Of a stretch of 64,000 bases of DNA, positions 37,487 through 47,058 are shown piece after piece; within the stretch, counting starts at the first letter, position 1, and each line of letters opens with the position of its first letter. The notes under the pieces were generated by a model. It did no database searches. It was not told the origin of the DNA and saw only the letters and a list, made by a program, of their open reading frames with translations. The stretch is taken from assembly GCA_001443495.1 (NCBI GenBank), contig LDXR01000005.1:6696-70695 (forward strand), written 5' to 3'. Source of the stretch: a candidate division NC10 bacterium CSP1-5. GTDB taxonomy: Bacteria > Methylomirabilota > Methylomirabilia > Methylomirabilales > CSP1-5. The translations under genes were made by a program, and so were the position numbers.

Positions 37487-38140
37487 CTACGAGGCTCGGG
37501 CAGACCGGGTCGTATAAAAGCTCAGGGTCTTGAGCATGACCGAGAGGTCCACATTCTGCACCTTGACCCTCTTCGGAACGGAGAGCTGGGTGGGGGCGAA
37601 ATTCAGGATGGCATTCACCCCCGCAGCCACCAGCTGATCCGTCACCGCCTGGGCCGCGGCTGCGGGGACGGCGATGACGGCCATCTTTATCCGGCGACGC
37701 TTGAGGATGGGGACGATCCTCTCGACGTCAAACACCGGGACCCGGCCGATACGCATCCCGACCTTGCCGGCATCATTATCAAAGGCCGCTGCGAGGCGAA
37801 ATCCCCGCTGCTGAAAGCCTCGGTAATTCAGGAGGGCCGAACCCAGGTTTCCGAGACCCACTAACGCCACCTCCCACTGCTGAGTGAGCCCCAGGATCCG
37901 CTCGAGGTTTCCCTTCAGCTCCCCCGTATAGTAGCCGAGCCCCCGAACCCCGAACTGGCCGAAATAGGCCAAGTCCTTGCGGACCTGGGCAGAGTTCAAC
38001 CCGAAGCGATTCGCCAACTGCTGGGAAGAGACGGCAAGAGTCCCATCGGCGAGCAGCTCCTCCAAGCATCTGAGATAGATGCTGAGGCGCGTGATGGCCC
38101 GCTCCGGGATCCGGTGCCGCGCCAACCGCTGCGACTTCAT
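37487..38140 (-). CDS. rex: Redox-sensing transcriptional repressor Rex
   Basis: A 217-residue repressor that senses the NADH/NAD+ ratio. The N-terminal winged helix spans residues 1-80 (SSQQLANRFGLNSAQVRKDLAYFG), followed by a Rossmann domain (VALVGLGNLGSALLNYRGF) and the swapped C-terminal helix. It ends the nuo run, 13 nt after nuoN1, so the sensor is cotranscribed with an NADH-oxidising enzyme, a known target of Rex. A Rex-like dyad lies upstream of nuoA2 at the head of the run. It converges with ubiD with only about 15 nt between the stops. Confidence 0.95.
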   Translation of the reverse strand: MKSQRLARHRIPERAITRLSIYLRCLEELLADGTLAVSSQQLANRFGLNSAQVRKDLAYFGQFGVRGLGYYTGELKGNLERILGLTQQWEVALVGLGNLGSALLNYRGFQQRGFRLAAAFDNDAGKVGMRIGRVPVFDVERIVPILKRRRIKMAVIAVPAAAAQAVTDQLVAAGVNAILNFAPTQLSVPKRVKVQNVDLSVMLKTLSFYTTRSARAS

Positions 38141-38153
38141 TGGCTGACTCCCT

Positions 38154-39677
38154 CTACCCCAGCAACCGCTCGACGGCCCGGACCGCTACCTCCCACACCG
38201 TGCCCGGCAGAATCCCCGTCTGCAGAATCACCGCCATCGCCAAGACCAACGTGAAGAGGATCCCGGGCGAGAGCGCCGGACTCGGCATCCCTTCCCGCGG
38301 CTCCTCCATGTACATCACCATCACGACCCGCAGGTAAAAGAAGACGGCAATCACGCTGCACAGGACCGCGATCAGCGCGAGGCCCACGTAATTCGCCTCC
38401 ATCGCTGCGCTGAAGATGTACAGCTTCCCCACGAAACCCCCGGTGGGCGGAATGCCGGCCAGCGAAAACATGAAGATCGCCATGCAGAAGGCCAGTGCGG
38501 GATGGCGGGACGCAAGGCCGGCGACCGAGGACAGGGCGGGCCGCTCCTCGCCGGGCGCGGCGACCGCAATGATCACGGCGAAGGCTCCCAGATTCATGAA
38601 GGCATAGACGACCAGGTAAAACAGGATGCCGGAATAGCCGCGGCTCGTGCCGGCCACGACCGCCACCAGGAGATACCCGGCATGCCCGATCGAGCTGTAC
38701 GCCAGCATCCGCTTGATGCTCTGCTGGGTGAGCGCCGCGATATTCCCCAGGCCCATCGTGAGCAGGGCGAGCACCCACAGCGGCGCCGTCCATTCGGGTG
38801 GGAGCGGCAAGAGCGCCGTTCCCAGCGCTCGGAGGAGCGTGGCAAAGGCGGCCGCCTTCGTCCCCGCGATCATGAAAGCCGTGATCGGCGTCGGTGCCCC
38901 CTCGTAGACGTCGGGGAGCCACATGTGGAAAGGGACGGCGGCCACCTTGAACGCGAGTCCCACCAGGAGCAGTCCGACCCCCAAATAGACGAGCGGATTG
39001 TCCCACGCCCCCCTGTCGCCCAGATGGGCCGCGACGCTGGCGAGTCGCGTCGAACCCGCGGCGCCGTAGAGCAGCGCAATGCCGTAGAGGAGAAAGGCCG
39101 AGGCAAAGGCGCCCAAGAGCAGATATTTCAGGGCCGACTCGTTCGAGCCCACCTGCCGACGCAAGAAACCGGCCAGGATGTAGAGAGGTATGGACAGCGC
39201 CTCGAGACCCAGGAAGACCATGATGAGATCCGCGGCAGACGCCATCACCATCATACCCAGGACCGCGAAGAGGATCATCGCGTAGAATTCCCCCGGGGGA
39301 ATTCCCATCTGCTCGACGTACTCGACGGCAACCAGGATGGTGAGGGCGGCGATGCAGAGGAAGACCACGTGGAAGAACCGCGCGAAGTCGTCGAGGACAA
39401 GCATTCCGCCCACCACCGCCTCCGGCGCGCCGAACCCCCGCACCAGGGTGAGCCCTGTGATCGCGAGTCCCCCGAGTCCCGTAGCGGTAAGCCAGAAGCG
39501 CCCCCGACCGCCGACGACGAGATCCAGTGCGAGCGTCCCCAGCGCCGTCCCCGTGAGGAGTAGGAAAGGCATGGCCCCTCCCCAGTCGAGCGCCGGCGCG
39601 CTCGCACTCACCGCCCCCCCCGGAAGGCTGACTGTCCGAGCGGCGGCGAGCATCGTAATCACGGTCGATAGGAACAC
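38154..39677 (-). CDS. nuoN: Complex I subunit N, copy 1
   Basis: A 507-residue antiporter-like membrane subunit of NADH:quinone oxidoreductase with about 14 helices. Family segments include VFLGLEALSIPLYILAGF, the broken-helix AFKVAAVPFHMWLPDVYEGAPTP and MLAYSSIGHAGYL. It follows nuoL1 directly; no nuoM lies between them, unlike the second set. The first ~25 residues are less typical, so an internal start is possible. It is clearly diverged from nuoN2, in contrast to nuoL1 and nuoL2. Confidence 0.93.
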   Translation of the reverse strand: MFLSTVITMLAAARTVSLPGGAVSASAPALDWGGAMPFLLLTGTALGTLALDLVVGGRGRFWLTATGLGGLAITGLTLVRGFGAPEAVVGGMLVLDDFARFFHVVFLCIAALTILVAVEYVEQMGIPPGEFYAMILFAVLGMMVMASAADLIMVFLGLEALSIPLYILAGFLRRQVGSNESALKYLLLGAFASAFLLYGIALLYGAAGSTRLASVAAHLGDRGAWDNPLVYLGVGLLLVGLAFKVAAVPFHMWLPDVYEGAPTPITAFMIAGTKAAAFATLLRALGTALLPLPPEWTAPLWVLALLTMGLGNIAALTQQSIKRMLAYSSIGHAGYLLVAVVAGTSRGYSGILFYLVVYAFMNLGAFAVIIAVAAPGEERPALSSVAGLASRHPALAFCMAIFMFSLAGIPPTGGFVGKLYIFSAAMEANYVGLALIAVLCSVIAVFFYLRVVMVMYMEEPREGMPSPALSPGILFTLVLAMAVILQTGILPGTVWEVAVRAVERLLG

Positions 39678-39680
39678 CGC

Positions 39681-41588
39681 TTATCTCCCCAGCACGAGAT
39701 AACCGAGCAAGAGAACTGCCCCGGCGAGGATCGAGAGGACATAGTTGAACACCACCCCCGTCTGCAGCCGCCGCACTCTCCAACTCCCGAGTTCCAGCAG
39801 CCGCGCCACCCCGTCCACGGCGCCATCCACGATCGTCACGTCGAAGCCACGCCACAGAAACGCGGAAAGGCGCATGAGCGGGCTCGCGATCCAGTCCCAG
39901 TACACCTCATCCACATAATACTGGTGCCACAGGAGCCGATAGGCCCGCTGAAACCGCGCCGCGAGCAGCTCCGGCACGTCGCGCCAGCGCAGGTAGAGGA
40001 GGGTGCCGGCCCCGATCCCGGCCCCGGCCACGCCGAGGGAGAGGCCGGCGAGGAGCCCGGCGGAAGCGTGCCCGGCGGCCTCGGGCGCTGCGGCCAGGCT
40101 CGGGGCGAGGAACTGATGGACGAGGCCGTGCTCGGGCGGATAGCCCAGGAGCCCCCCGACCACGACGGAGCCGAGGGCCAGCACGAGCAGGGGGAGCGCC
40201 ATGCTGGGGGGGGCGTCATGGAGGTGCCGGGCGTGGGCGGGGTCCCCGCGGAAGGGGCCTTCGAAGGTGAGGCAGTAGAGCCGGGTCATGTAGAAGGCGG
40301 TGAGGAAGGCCCCGGCGAGCCCGAGCGCCCAGAGGCCGTAGTGGCCGGTGGTGAAGGCGGCGAAGAGGATCTCGTCCTTGGACCAGAACCCGGCCAGGGG
40401 GAAGACCCCGGCATTGGCGGCTGCGCCGATGAGGAAGGTGTACGCTGTGAGCTTGAGCGGGCGCCGGAGCCCCCCCATCCGCTGGAGGTCCTGCTCCCCG
40501 TGGAGCGCATGGATGACCGCGCCCGCCCCGAGAAAGAGGAGCGCCTTGAAGAAGGCGTGGGTGGCGAGGTGGAAGATGCCGCTCGCGTAGGCTCCCACGC
40601 CGGCCCCGAGGAACATGTAGCCGAGCTGGGAGATGGTCGAGTAGGCGATCACCCGCTTGATGTCGGTCTGGACGCAGGCGATGGTGGCGGCGAAGAGGGC
40701 GGTGAGCGCCCCGATGGTGGCCACGAGCTCCAAGGTGGGGGGGGCGAGGCTGTAGAGGGGACTCGAGCGGGCGACCATGTACACCCCCGCCGTCACCATG
40801 GTGGCCGCGTGGATCAAGGCGGAGACCGGGGTCGGGCCCTCCATGGCGTCCGGGAGCCAGACGTAGAGCGGGAGCTGGGCGCTCTTCCCCATGGCCCCGA
40901 TGAAGAGCAGGAGCGTGATCCAGGTGACGAGGGAGACTCCCCCGACGGCCGGGGCGGTGAGCGGGGCCGGCAGCGCGGCCGCCCGGGCGAATACCTCGGC
41001 GTACTGCAGCGTGCCGCAGGTGGTCCAGAGCAGGAAGAGCCCGAGGAGGAAGCCGGCATCCCCCACGCGGTTGACGAGGAAGGCCTTATTCCCCGCATCG
41101 GTCGCCGTCTTTTTTTCATACCAGAACCCGATCAACAGGTACGAGCAGAGCCCCACTCCCTCCCAGCCCAGGAACATGAGGAGATAGTTGTTGGCCAGGA
41201 CGAGCATCAGCATGGAGAACATGAAGAGGTTCATGTAGACAAAGAAGCGCGGGTAGCCCGGATCGCCGTGCATATACCCGATGGAATAGATGTGGATGAG
41301 GAGGCCCACGAAGGTCACCGTGAGCATCATCACCGTGGCGAGGGGATCGACCAGGAACCCGATCGGCACCTGGAAATGCCCGGCCACGATCCACGGGTAG
41401 AGGTGCAGGTCGAGGGTGCGGCCGGCCACGACCTCTAGCGCGATCAGCAGGGCCACGAGAAACGAGAGGCCGGCGGCCGGGACCGCCACGAGGTGGGCCC
41501 GTTCCCGGAGATAGCTCCGGCCGAACAGCCCGTTGATCACGACCCCCACCAGGGGGAAGGCTGGTACTAACCAGATGTATTGGATCAT
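39681..41588 (-). CDS. nuoL: Complex I subunit L, copy 1
   Basis: A 635-residue proton-pumping subunit with the antiporter core (GKSAQLPLYVWLPDAMEGPTPVSALIHAATMVTAGVY), a lateral helix and C-terminal anchor. The ATG at 41588 (MIQYIWLVPAFPLVG) is used; a GTG at 41603 lies in a heptamer array. Codons for about the first 560 residues are almost identical to nuoL2, while the last ~80 residues (VYWDWIASPLMRLS and on) differ fully. No nuoM accompanies this copy. Confidence 0.95.
   Translation of the reverse strand: MIQYIWLVPAFPLVGVVINGLFGRSYLRERAHLVAVPAAGLSFLVALLIALEVVAGRTLDLHLYPWIVAGHFQVPIGFLVDPLATVMMLTVTFVGLLIHIYSIGYMHGDPGYPRFFVYMNLFMFSMLMLVLANNYLLMFLGWEGVGLCSYLLIGFWYEKKTATDAGNKAFLVNRVGDAGFLLGLFLLWTTCGTLQYAEVFARAAALPAPLTAPAVGGVSLVTWITLLLFIGAMGKSAQLPLYVWLPDAMEGPTPVSALIHAATMVTAGVYMVARSSPLYSLAPPTLELVATIGALTALFAATIACVQTDIKRVIAYSTISQLGYMFLGAGVGAYASGIFHLATHAFFKALLFLGAGAVIHALHGEQDLQRMGGLRRPLKLTAYTFLIGAAANAGVFPLAGFWSKDEILFAAFTTGHYGLWALGLAGAFLTAFYMTRLYCLTFEGPFRGDPAHARHLHDAPPSMALPLLVLALGSVVVGGLLGYPPEHGLVHQFLAPSLAAAPEAAGHASAGLLAGLSLGVAGAGIGAGTLLYLRWRDVPELLAARFQRAYRLLWHQYYVDEVYWDWIASPLMRLSAFLWRGFDVTIVDGAVDGVARLLELGSWRVRRLQTGVVFNYVLSILAGAVLLLGYLVLGR
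39906..41581 (-). repeat. Near-identical block shared with nuoL2 (copy A)
   Basis: This 1,676-bp block pairs with 52213-53888 at a constant offset of 12,307, so there are no net indels. By eye about 17 residues differ, nine of them in one short stretch (around TTCGTLQYAEVF). Flanking genes of the two sets are clearly diverged. Confidence 0.9.
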
Positions 41589-41597
41589 CGACGTCTC

Positions 41598-41673
41598 GTT
41601 CACGGTTCACCGTTCACAGTTCACAGACGGAAAATGCAGAGGGTTTCTTGAGCTGTTGCCGTGAACTGTGAAC
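41598..41673. repeat. Inverted heptamer array between nuoK1 and nuoL1
   Basis: Four units GTTCACN (41598-41625) face the inverse arm GTGAACTGTGAAC (41661-41673); 13 bp pair perfectly (41612-41624 with 41661-41673). The nuoK1 stop lies 5 nt beyond the right arm. Confidence 0.85.
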
Positions 41674-41677
41674 TGCT

Positions 41678-41980
41678 CTAGCCTTTGAGCAGATGCACTT
41701 CATCGACATTGACCGTCTCGGCGTTGCGAAAGATGGCGATGATGATCGCGAGTCCCACCGCCACCTCCGCCGCCGCCACCGTCATTACGAAAAAGACGAA
41801 GACCTGTCCGTCGAGGGAATGGAGAAAGCGGGCGAAGGCGACGAAACTGAGATTGACTGCGTTGAGCATCAGCTCGATGGACATGAAGATGACCAGGGCG
41901 TTGCGCCGCGTCGCGACGCCGACGACCCCGACGGCGAAGAGGAAGGCGCTCAAGAAGAGATATGCCCACAGGGGGACCAT
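41678..41980 (-). CDS. nuoK: Complex I subunit K, copy 1
   Basis: A 100-residue, three-helix membrane subunit in the proton pathway. The two conserved buried glutamates are seen in [13 protein letters not shown] and [12 protein letters not shown]. It overlaps nothing but follows nuoJ1 by 4 nt, as in a standard nuoJ-K-L order. It is diverged from nuoK2 at most variable positions. Confidence 0.95.
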   Translation of the reverse strand: MVPLWAYLFLSAFLFAVGVVGVATRRNALVIFMSIELMLNAVNLSFVAFARFLHSLDGQVFVFFVMTVAAAEVAVGLAIIIAIFRNAETVNVDEVHLLKG

Positions 41981-41984
41981 GGGC

Positions 41985-42500
41985 TTACTCCAGCCTCCGT
42001 TTGGCGAGGACCATCGCCCCGACCATGGCCGCGAGCAGGATCACTGATGTCAGCTCGAAGGGGATCAGGTATTCGCCAAAGAGGACCCGGCCCACCGCCT
42101 GGGTATTTCCAACCATCCTGAGGGTCTCAAGATCATAGGGGCCCCGAGGTCCCAGGATGATCCGGGGGCCCACGCCCAGGGCCAACTCGACCAGCAGCGC
42201 TCCTGCCAGGACGAACCCGGCGAGGACCCCGACGCGGTTGAACTGCACCGGAGGGTGCGATTCGGGTCGCAGATCCAGCAGCATAATGACAAAGAGGAAG
42301 AGGACCATAATGGCGCCGGCGTACACGAAGATGTGGACGGCCGCGATGAGCTCGGCATGGAGAAGGACATAGAGCCCCCCCTGGGCAAAGAGGGCGAGGA
42401 TCAGGCAGAGGGCGCTGTAGATCGGACTGCGCTGCAGCACCATCCCCGCGGCGGCCACCGCAGCCACGAGAGCAAAGATGAGAAAGAGGGCCCACTCCAT
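41985..42500 (-). CDS. nuoJ: Complex I subunit J, copy 1
   Basis: A 171-residue, five-helix membrane subunit. The pi-bulge helix region [20 protein letters not shown] is conserved, with a C-terminal helix [23 protein letters not shown]. It follows nuoH1 directly; nuoI, which normally lies between H and J, is missing in this set. Confidence 0.94.
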   Translation of the reverse strand: MEWALFLIFALVAAVAAAGMVLQRSPIYSALCLILALFAQGGLYVLLHAELIAAVHIFVYAGAIMVLFLFVIMLLDLRPESHPPVQFNRVGVLAGFVLAGALLVELALGVGPRIILGPRGPYDLETLRMVGNTQAVGRVLFGEYLIPFELTSVILLAAMVGAMVLAKRRLE

Positions 42501-42508
42501 CCGTCACC

Positions 42509-43486
42509 TCAGGCAAACATGAGGAGCGCCGCCGCCGTGAACATCACGTTGACCAGGGCCAGGGGGAGCAGGACCTTCCACCCGAAACCCATGAGCTGGT
42601 CGTAGCGGAACCGCGGTACGGTGGCACGCAGCCACATGAAGAGGAAGAGGAAGCAGAAAACCTTGAGGACAAACCAGAACACGGGAGGCAGGAGCGGCCC
42701 CTGCCACCCCCCAAGAAACAGGGTGGTCGCCATGGCGGAGGCGCCGATCATGTTGGCGTACTCTGCCATGAAGAACAAGGCGAACTTCATCGAGCTATAC
42801 TCCGTGTGGAACCCCGCCACCAGCTCGGTCTCGGCCTCGGGCAGGTCAAAGGGGGCCCGGTTCAGCTCGGCATTGCTGCTCACCAGGAAGATGACGAACC
42901 CGAGAAACTGGGGAATGACATTCCACCGGGGAAGGATCCCGTACCAGCTCCCCTTCTGAGCCTCCACGATATCGACGAGACTGAGCGACCCGGCCATCAT
43001 GACAACCCCGACGACCGAAAGCCCCAGGCTAAGTTCGTAGCTCACCATCTGGGCCGAAGAGCGTAAACCCCCCAGGAGGGCGTACTTGCTGTTCGACGCC
43101 CATCCGGCGAGGACGATGCCGTACACGCCGAGCGAGGTGACGGCAAAGACGTAGAGAAGCCCGACGTTCACATCGGTGATCACGAAGGATGGCCCGAAGG
43201 GGATCACGGCGAAGACGATCAGGGCAGGGATAATGCTGATGGCCGGGGCGAGGCAAAAGATCAGCCGGTCCGCATTGGCGGGGACGATATCCTCCTTGAA
43301 CATGAGCTTGATGCCATCGGCGATCGGCTGCAGGAGCCCGAAGCGACCGACCCTGGAGGGGCCATAGCGGACCTGGATATCGCCGATCACCTTCCGCTCG
43401 AGCCAGGTGAGATACGCCACGGCCAGGAGGACCAGTCCCATCACCAGGGCGATCTTGAGCACCGTAGCGACCAGGAAGTCCATCAT
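42509..43486 (-). CDS. nuoH: Complex I subunit H, copy 1
   Basis: A 325-residue, eight-helix subunit that lines the quinone tunnel. Conserved blocks are RYGPSRVGRFGLLQPIADGIKL, the acidic loop AELNRAPFDLPEAETELVAGFHTEYS and MWLRATVPRFRYDQLM. It follows nuoG, with a heptamer array between. The partner subunits B and D that complete the quinone site are not in this set. Confidence 0.95.
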   Translation of the reverse strand: MMDFLVATVLKIALVMGLVLLAVAYLTWLERKVIGDIQVRYGPSRVGRFGLLQPIADGIKLMFKEDIVPANADRLIFCLAPAISIIPALIVFAVIPFGPSFVITDVNVGLLYVFAVTSLGVYGIVLAGWASNSKYALLGGLRSSAQMVSYELSLGLSVVGVVMMAGSLSLVDIVEAQKGSWYGILPRWNVIPQFLGFVIFLVSSNAELNRAPFDLPEAETELVAGFHTEYSSMKFALFFMAEYANMIGASAMATTLFLGGWQGPLLPPVFWFVLKVFCFLFLFMWLRATVPRFRYDQLMGFGWKVLLPLALVNVMFTAAALLMFA

Positions 43487-43491
43487 CCTTC

Positions 43492-43570
43492 ACCGATGAC
43501 CGATGACCGATGACCGTAAAGAACCAATGGGAACCTCCTCAGTCCGCCGTCGTCAGTCGTCGGTCGTCGG
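43492..43570. repeat. Heptamer array between nuoG and nuoH1
   Basis: Three exact CCGATGA units (in ACCGATGACCGATGACCG) on the left and GTCGTCG/GTCGTCA units on the right, forming imperfect inverted arms. The right arm encodes the last residues of nuoG (LSDDRRLTTAD). Confidence 0.8.
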
Positions 43571-45203
43571 ACAACTGTAGGCCGAGTGGCCCGATGGTTT
43601 CATATTCGATGCCGCGAAAGGCGGGATACTCGCCCGAAAGGCAACGCCAGATCTCCTCCGGGGTCCACCGGACCCCGGAGCCGCGAAGCCCGACGGCCAC
43701 GCGGTTCAGAACTTCCCCTAAGGGGAGAATCTTTCCCTTGGGCTCGATGGCCTTCCGCACCCGTTGTATGCGACCGGCAAAGTTCACGATCGTCCCCTCT
43801 TTTTCTGCATAGCCTAGCGCGGGCAGGACGAAATCGGCTCGACGGGATACAGCCGACTCTCGAACCGCCCAGACCACCAGCAGCTCGAGATCCACGGACC
43901 TCTCCAGCTCCGCCCGGAGGGACGGCTCTTCCCAGGGATCCAGCTCGAAGAGGAGGAGCGCCTTGAGAGTACCCGTGGTCGCAGCCTTGAGCATCTCGCT
44001 CGTCCCCCATCCTCCCGGTCCAGGGCCAATGCCGAGCAGCCTGGCACCTTGTGTGTTCGGGCTCTTGTCGGTCCGCCTGAGCAGATGATCCTCGGCTTCG
44101 TCCCCCTCCTGCGTATGCACCGGAGTGACGCGGTAGTCCAGGTGGGGTGTCCCCACCTCATGCCGAAGGAAGGTCACGGCCGCGTACAATTCCTCGATCG
44201 TCAGCCACGTAGAGAGGAGCCCGCCGATGGCCTCGGGCCCGTGCTGATCGAGAATCCCCCGGAGTCGCTCAACGAGGGCGGCCACGGCCTCTTCCCACGT
44301 CACAGGCACGTACCCATCCCCCCGCCGCATGAGGGGGGCCTCGAAGGCGCACCGCCCCCGCCGAGGATAGGCCTCGAACCGTCCCTCGTCACACATCCAA
44401 TAGCCGTTGACCTCCGGGTTGTACCTGGGGCGAATCCGCAGCACCTCCTCACCCTCCGTGCGGAGATGTCGAACGTCCAGCACGATGCTACACCCCCGGC
44501 TACACGCGGGGCAGGTACTCTCCACCTGCTTCACCAGGTCCCAGGGGCGGGACTTGAACCGATACTCCTTGCTGGTCAGGGCGCCCACCGGACAGAGGTC
44601 GATGACATTGCCGGAATACGCATTGTCCAGTTCCTTTCCCGGGAAGAGGACGATCTCCGCCTTGTCCCCCCGGTTCCCTATCCCCAACTCACCCGTCCCG
44701 ACGATATCCCGGCAGAACCGCACACACCGGGTGCAGAGGATGCACCGCTCGGCATCAAAAATGATGTGAGGGCCGAGGGGGCGGTGCTTGTCCCGATGGA
44801 CTTTCTCCTCGGCGGTCCGGCTCGCGCCGGTGCCGTACCGCATGGTGTAGTCCTGGAGCGGGCACTCCCCCCCTTTGTCGCAGATGGGACAGTCCAAGGG
44901 ATGGTTGAGCAGATAGAACTCCAGGACCCCTCGCCTGGCCTCCTCCACCTGCGGGGTCCCCGTATGGACCACCATCCCTTCGGTGACCGGGTTCGCACAC
45001 GCGATGACGAGCTTTGGGGATTTCTCCACCTCCACAAGACACATCCGGCAGACCCCCTCGATGGGCAGCCCGGGGTGATAGCAGTAATGGGGGATCTCGA
45101 TCCCGAGCCGCTCTCCTGCCTGGATGATGATCGTTCCGGGCGCGACCGTTATCTGCCGGCCGTCGATGGTCACCGTCACCAGTTTCTGCGATGGTTCACT
45201 CAT
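43539..45203 (-). CDS. nuoG: Complex I subunit G (75-kDa iron-sulfur protein), short form
   Basis: Carries electrons from NuoF through [2Fe-2S] and [4Fe-4S] centres. Visible ligands: CYHPGLPIEGVCRMC (N1b), the HPLDCPICDKGGECPLQD region (N5), CILCTRCVRFC with a later Cys in NVIDLCPVGAL (N4), and CPACSRGC near residue 225, which could bind an extra cluster. It is 554 residues, short compared with forms that have a full molybdopterin-like domain, but still contains part of that fold. The C-terminal LQLSDDRRLTTAD is a translated repeat. It is downstream of nuoEF. Confidence 0.94.
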   Translation of the reverse strand: MSEPSQKLVTVTIDGRQITVAPGTIIIQAGERLGIEIPHYCYHPGLPIEGVCRMCLVEVEKSPKLVIACANPVTEGMVVHTGTPQVEEARRGVLEFYLLNHPLDCPICDKGGECPLQDYTMRYGTGASRTAEEKVHRDKHRPLGPHIIFDAERCILCTRCVRFCRDIVGTGELGIGNRGDKAEIVLFPGKELDNAYSGNVIDLCPVGALTSKEYRFKSRPWDLVKQVESTCPACSRGCSIVLDVRHLRTEGEEVLRIRPRYNPEVNGYWMCDEGRFEAYPRRGRCAFEAPLMRRGDGYVPVTWEEAVAALVERLRGILDQHGPEAIGGLLSTWLTIEELYAAVTFLRHEVGTPHLDYRVTPVHTQEGDEAEDHLLRRTDKSPNTQGARLLGIGPGPGGWGTSEMLKAATTGTLKALLLFELDPWEEPSLRAELERSVDLELLVVWAVRESAVSRRADFVLPALGYAEKEGTIVNFAGRIQRVRKAIEPKGKILPLGEVLNRVAVGLRGSGVRWTPEEIWRCLSGEYPAFRGIEYETIGPLGLQLSDDRRLTTAD

Positions 45204-45216
45204 GGCGATTCAAACC

Positions 45217-45246
45217 GCTCAGTCCTCAGCACTCAGCATTCAGTCC
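45217..45246. repeat. Heptamer array after nuoEF
   Basis: Four units: TCAGTCC, TCAGCAC, TCAGCAT, TCAGTCC. It begins at the nuoEF stop (45246-45248). Only one arm is seen. Confidence 0.7.
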
Positions 45247-47054
45247 TAAGTTCGGAACGGGCAGCCCCCCTGCGCTATGTGTGCCTCGAACTCCTCCCGG
45301 AAGTACTTCAGATAGCTTTCCGTAGGCATCGCCGCCGAATCGCTCAGGACGCAGATCGTCTGTCCCTTCATATTGCGGCAGACACCCTTCAGGGTTTCGA
45401 GGTCGGCCAACCGCCCTCCCCCCTGTTCGATCCGCTTCAGCATCTTGTGAAGCCAGGCGGTCCCCTCCCGGCACTGGGTACACTGGCCGCACGATTCATG
45501 GTGATAGAACCGGTTGACCACCTCCCCGACCTTCACCATGCACGTCGTCTCGTCCATGACGATGACGGCCCCGGAACCCCCCATCGATCCGGCAGCGGCG
45601 AGTGATTCGAAGTCCAGGCCGACATCCAGGTGGTCTGCGGTCAGGGCCGGAGCGGAGCTCCCCCCCGGGATTATCGCCTTGAGTCTCCGGTTGTCCGGGA
45701 TCCCGCCGGCATACCCAAAGATCAACTCCCTGAGCGTGGCATTCAGCGGCAGCTCGTAGTTTCCCGGGTAGCGGACATGACCACTCACCGAGAAGATCCG
45801 GGTGCCGGTACTCTTTGGGGTTCCCAGATTGGCATACCATTCCGCCCCCCGGAGGACGATGTGTGGGATGTTGCAGAGGGTCTCCACATTGTTTACCGCG
45901 GTCGGACATTGGTAGACGCCCTTCACTGCGGGAAAGGGGGGGCGGATCCTGGGTTCGCCCCGCTTGCCCTCCAGGGATTCGATCAGGGCTGTTTCCTCCC
46001 CACAGATATAGGCCCCGGCCCCCCGATGCACATAGACATCCAGATTCAGGCGGCTACCAAGGATGTTCTTTCCCAGGTAGCCCCGGGCATAGGCCTCCGC
46101 GAGAGCCCGTTCCAGGACTGTCAGACCGTCCAGGAATTCGCCCCGAAGATAGATGTACGAGACCTCGGCCCCGATGGCGTAACTCGCAATGATGATCCCC
46201 TCGAGTAGCTGGTGCGGGTCCCGTTCCAGCAGCTGGCGATCCTTGAACGTCCCGGGCTCCCCTTCGTCGGCGTTACAGAGAAGGTATTTCGCGACGCCGG
46301 GGTCCTTGGGGATAAACCCCCACTTGACCCCGGTAGGAAAGCCGGCGCCGCCCCGGCCGCGAAGACCGGATCGCTTGACCATGTCGATGATCTCGGGAGG
46401 CTGAAGATCGCCTAGGGCCTTGGCTGCCGCCCGGTAGCCACCCCGGTTGAGATAGGCCTCAATGCTGCCGTCGTAGCCCGGATCGAGGAGATTGCGGTGC
46501 AGGATCTTTTCGGGGGCGCCGGCTGGAGCCGGTCCAGGCGAGGCCGGCCCCGCCGAAGAAGGGTACCGGTAGGTCTGCGAAAGTTCCCCGCGGGCGAATG
46601 ACGCCAGGAGCTCCTCCAGCCGGGTCCGGTCGAGCGGCCCGTAGTGCCGTCCGTTGACCTGGATCACGGGCGCGCCATCGCAGGCGGCGAGGCATTCGGT
46701 CCTCCCCAAGGTGAACCGGCCGTCGGGCGTGGTCTCGCCTTCCCTGATCTGCAACCGCCCCTTCAGATGATCGAGAAGCGATTCCGCCCCCAAGAGGGTG
46801 CACGAGAGATTGTGGCAGACCTCGATGTGACATCGCCCGACAGGCCGAAAATGATACATCGTATAGAAGCTGGCCGTCTCCCAGACATCGGTGGGACGCA
46901 TCTCGAGAAGCCTCGCCACATGCTCCATAGACTCGGGGGTAAGGTACCCGAGCTCCTCCTGGACCAGGTGTAGGAGCGGGAGGAGGGCTGACCGCTTTTC
47001 CGGATATCGCGTGAGGAGCTCAGCGCAGGCCTGGTGGAGCTTTGCCGACAGCAT
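45246..47054 (-). CDS. nuoEF: Complex I NuoE-NuoF fusion (NADH-oxidising module)
   Basis: A 602-residue fusion of the 24-kDa and 51-kDa subunits. The NuoE part (residues 1 to about 165) has the [2Fe-2S] cysteines in CHNLSC and TECLAACDG. After a proline/alanine linker (PSSAGPASPGPAPAGAP) comes NuoF with the FMN/NADH motif GRGGAGFPTGVKW, the NADH-site GAGAYICGEETALIESLEGKRGEPR and [4Fe-4S] ligands ESCGQCTQCREG plus a later Cys. I use the ATG at 47054, 4 nt after the nuoA1 stop; the longer frame overlaps nuoA1. Confidence 0.93.
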   Translation of the reverse strand: MLSAKLHQACAELLTRYPEKRSALLPLLHLVQEELGYLTPESMEHVARLLEMRPTDVWETASFYTMYHFRPVGRCHIEVCHNLSCTLLGAESLLDHLKGRLQIREGETTPDGRFTLGRTECLAACDGAPVIQVNGRHYGPLDRTRLEELLASFARGELSQTYRYPSSAGPASPGPAPAGAPEKILHRNLLDPGYDGSIEAYLNRGGYRAAAKALGDLQPPEIIDMVKRSGLRGRGGAGFPTGVKWGFIPKDPGVAKYLLCNADEGEPGTFKDRQLLERDPHQLLEGIIIASYAIGAEVSYIYLRGEFLDGLTVLERALAEAYARGYLGKNILGSRLNLDVYVHRGAGAYICGEETALIESLEGKRGEPRIRPPFPAVKGVYQCPTAVNNVETLCNIPHIVLRGAEWYANLGTPKSTGTRIFSVSGHVRYPGNYELPLNATLRELIFGYAGGIPDNRRLKAIIPGGSSAPALTADHLDVGLDFESLAAAGSMGGSGAVIVMDETTCMVKVGEVVNRFYHHESCGQCTQCREGTAWLHKMLKRIEQGGGRLADLETLKGVCRNMKGQTICVLSDSAAMPTESYLKYFREEFEAHIAQGGCPFRT

Positions 47055-47058
47055 CCGG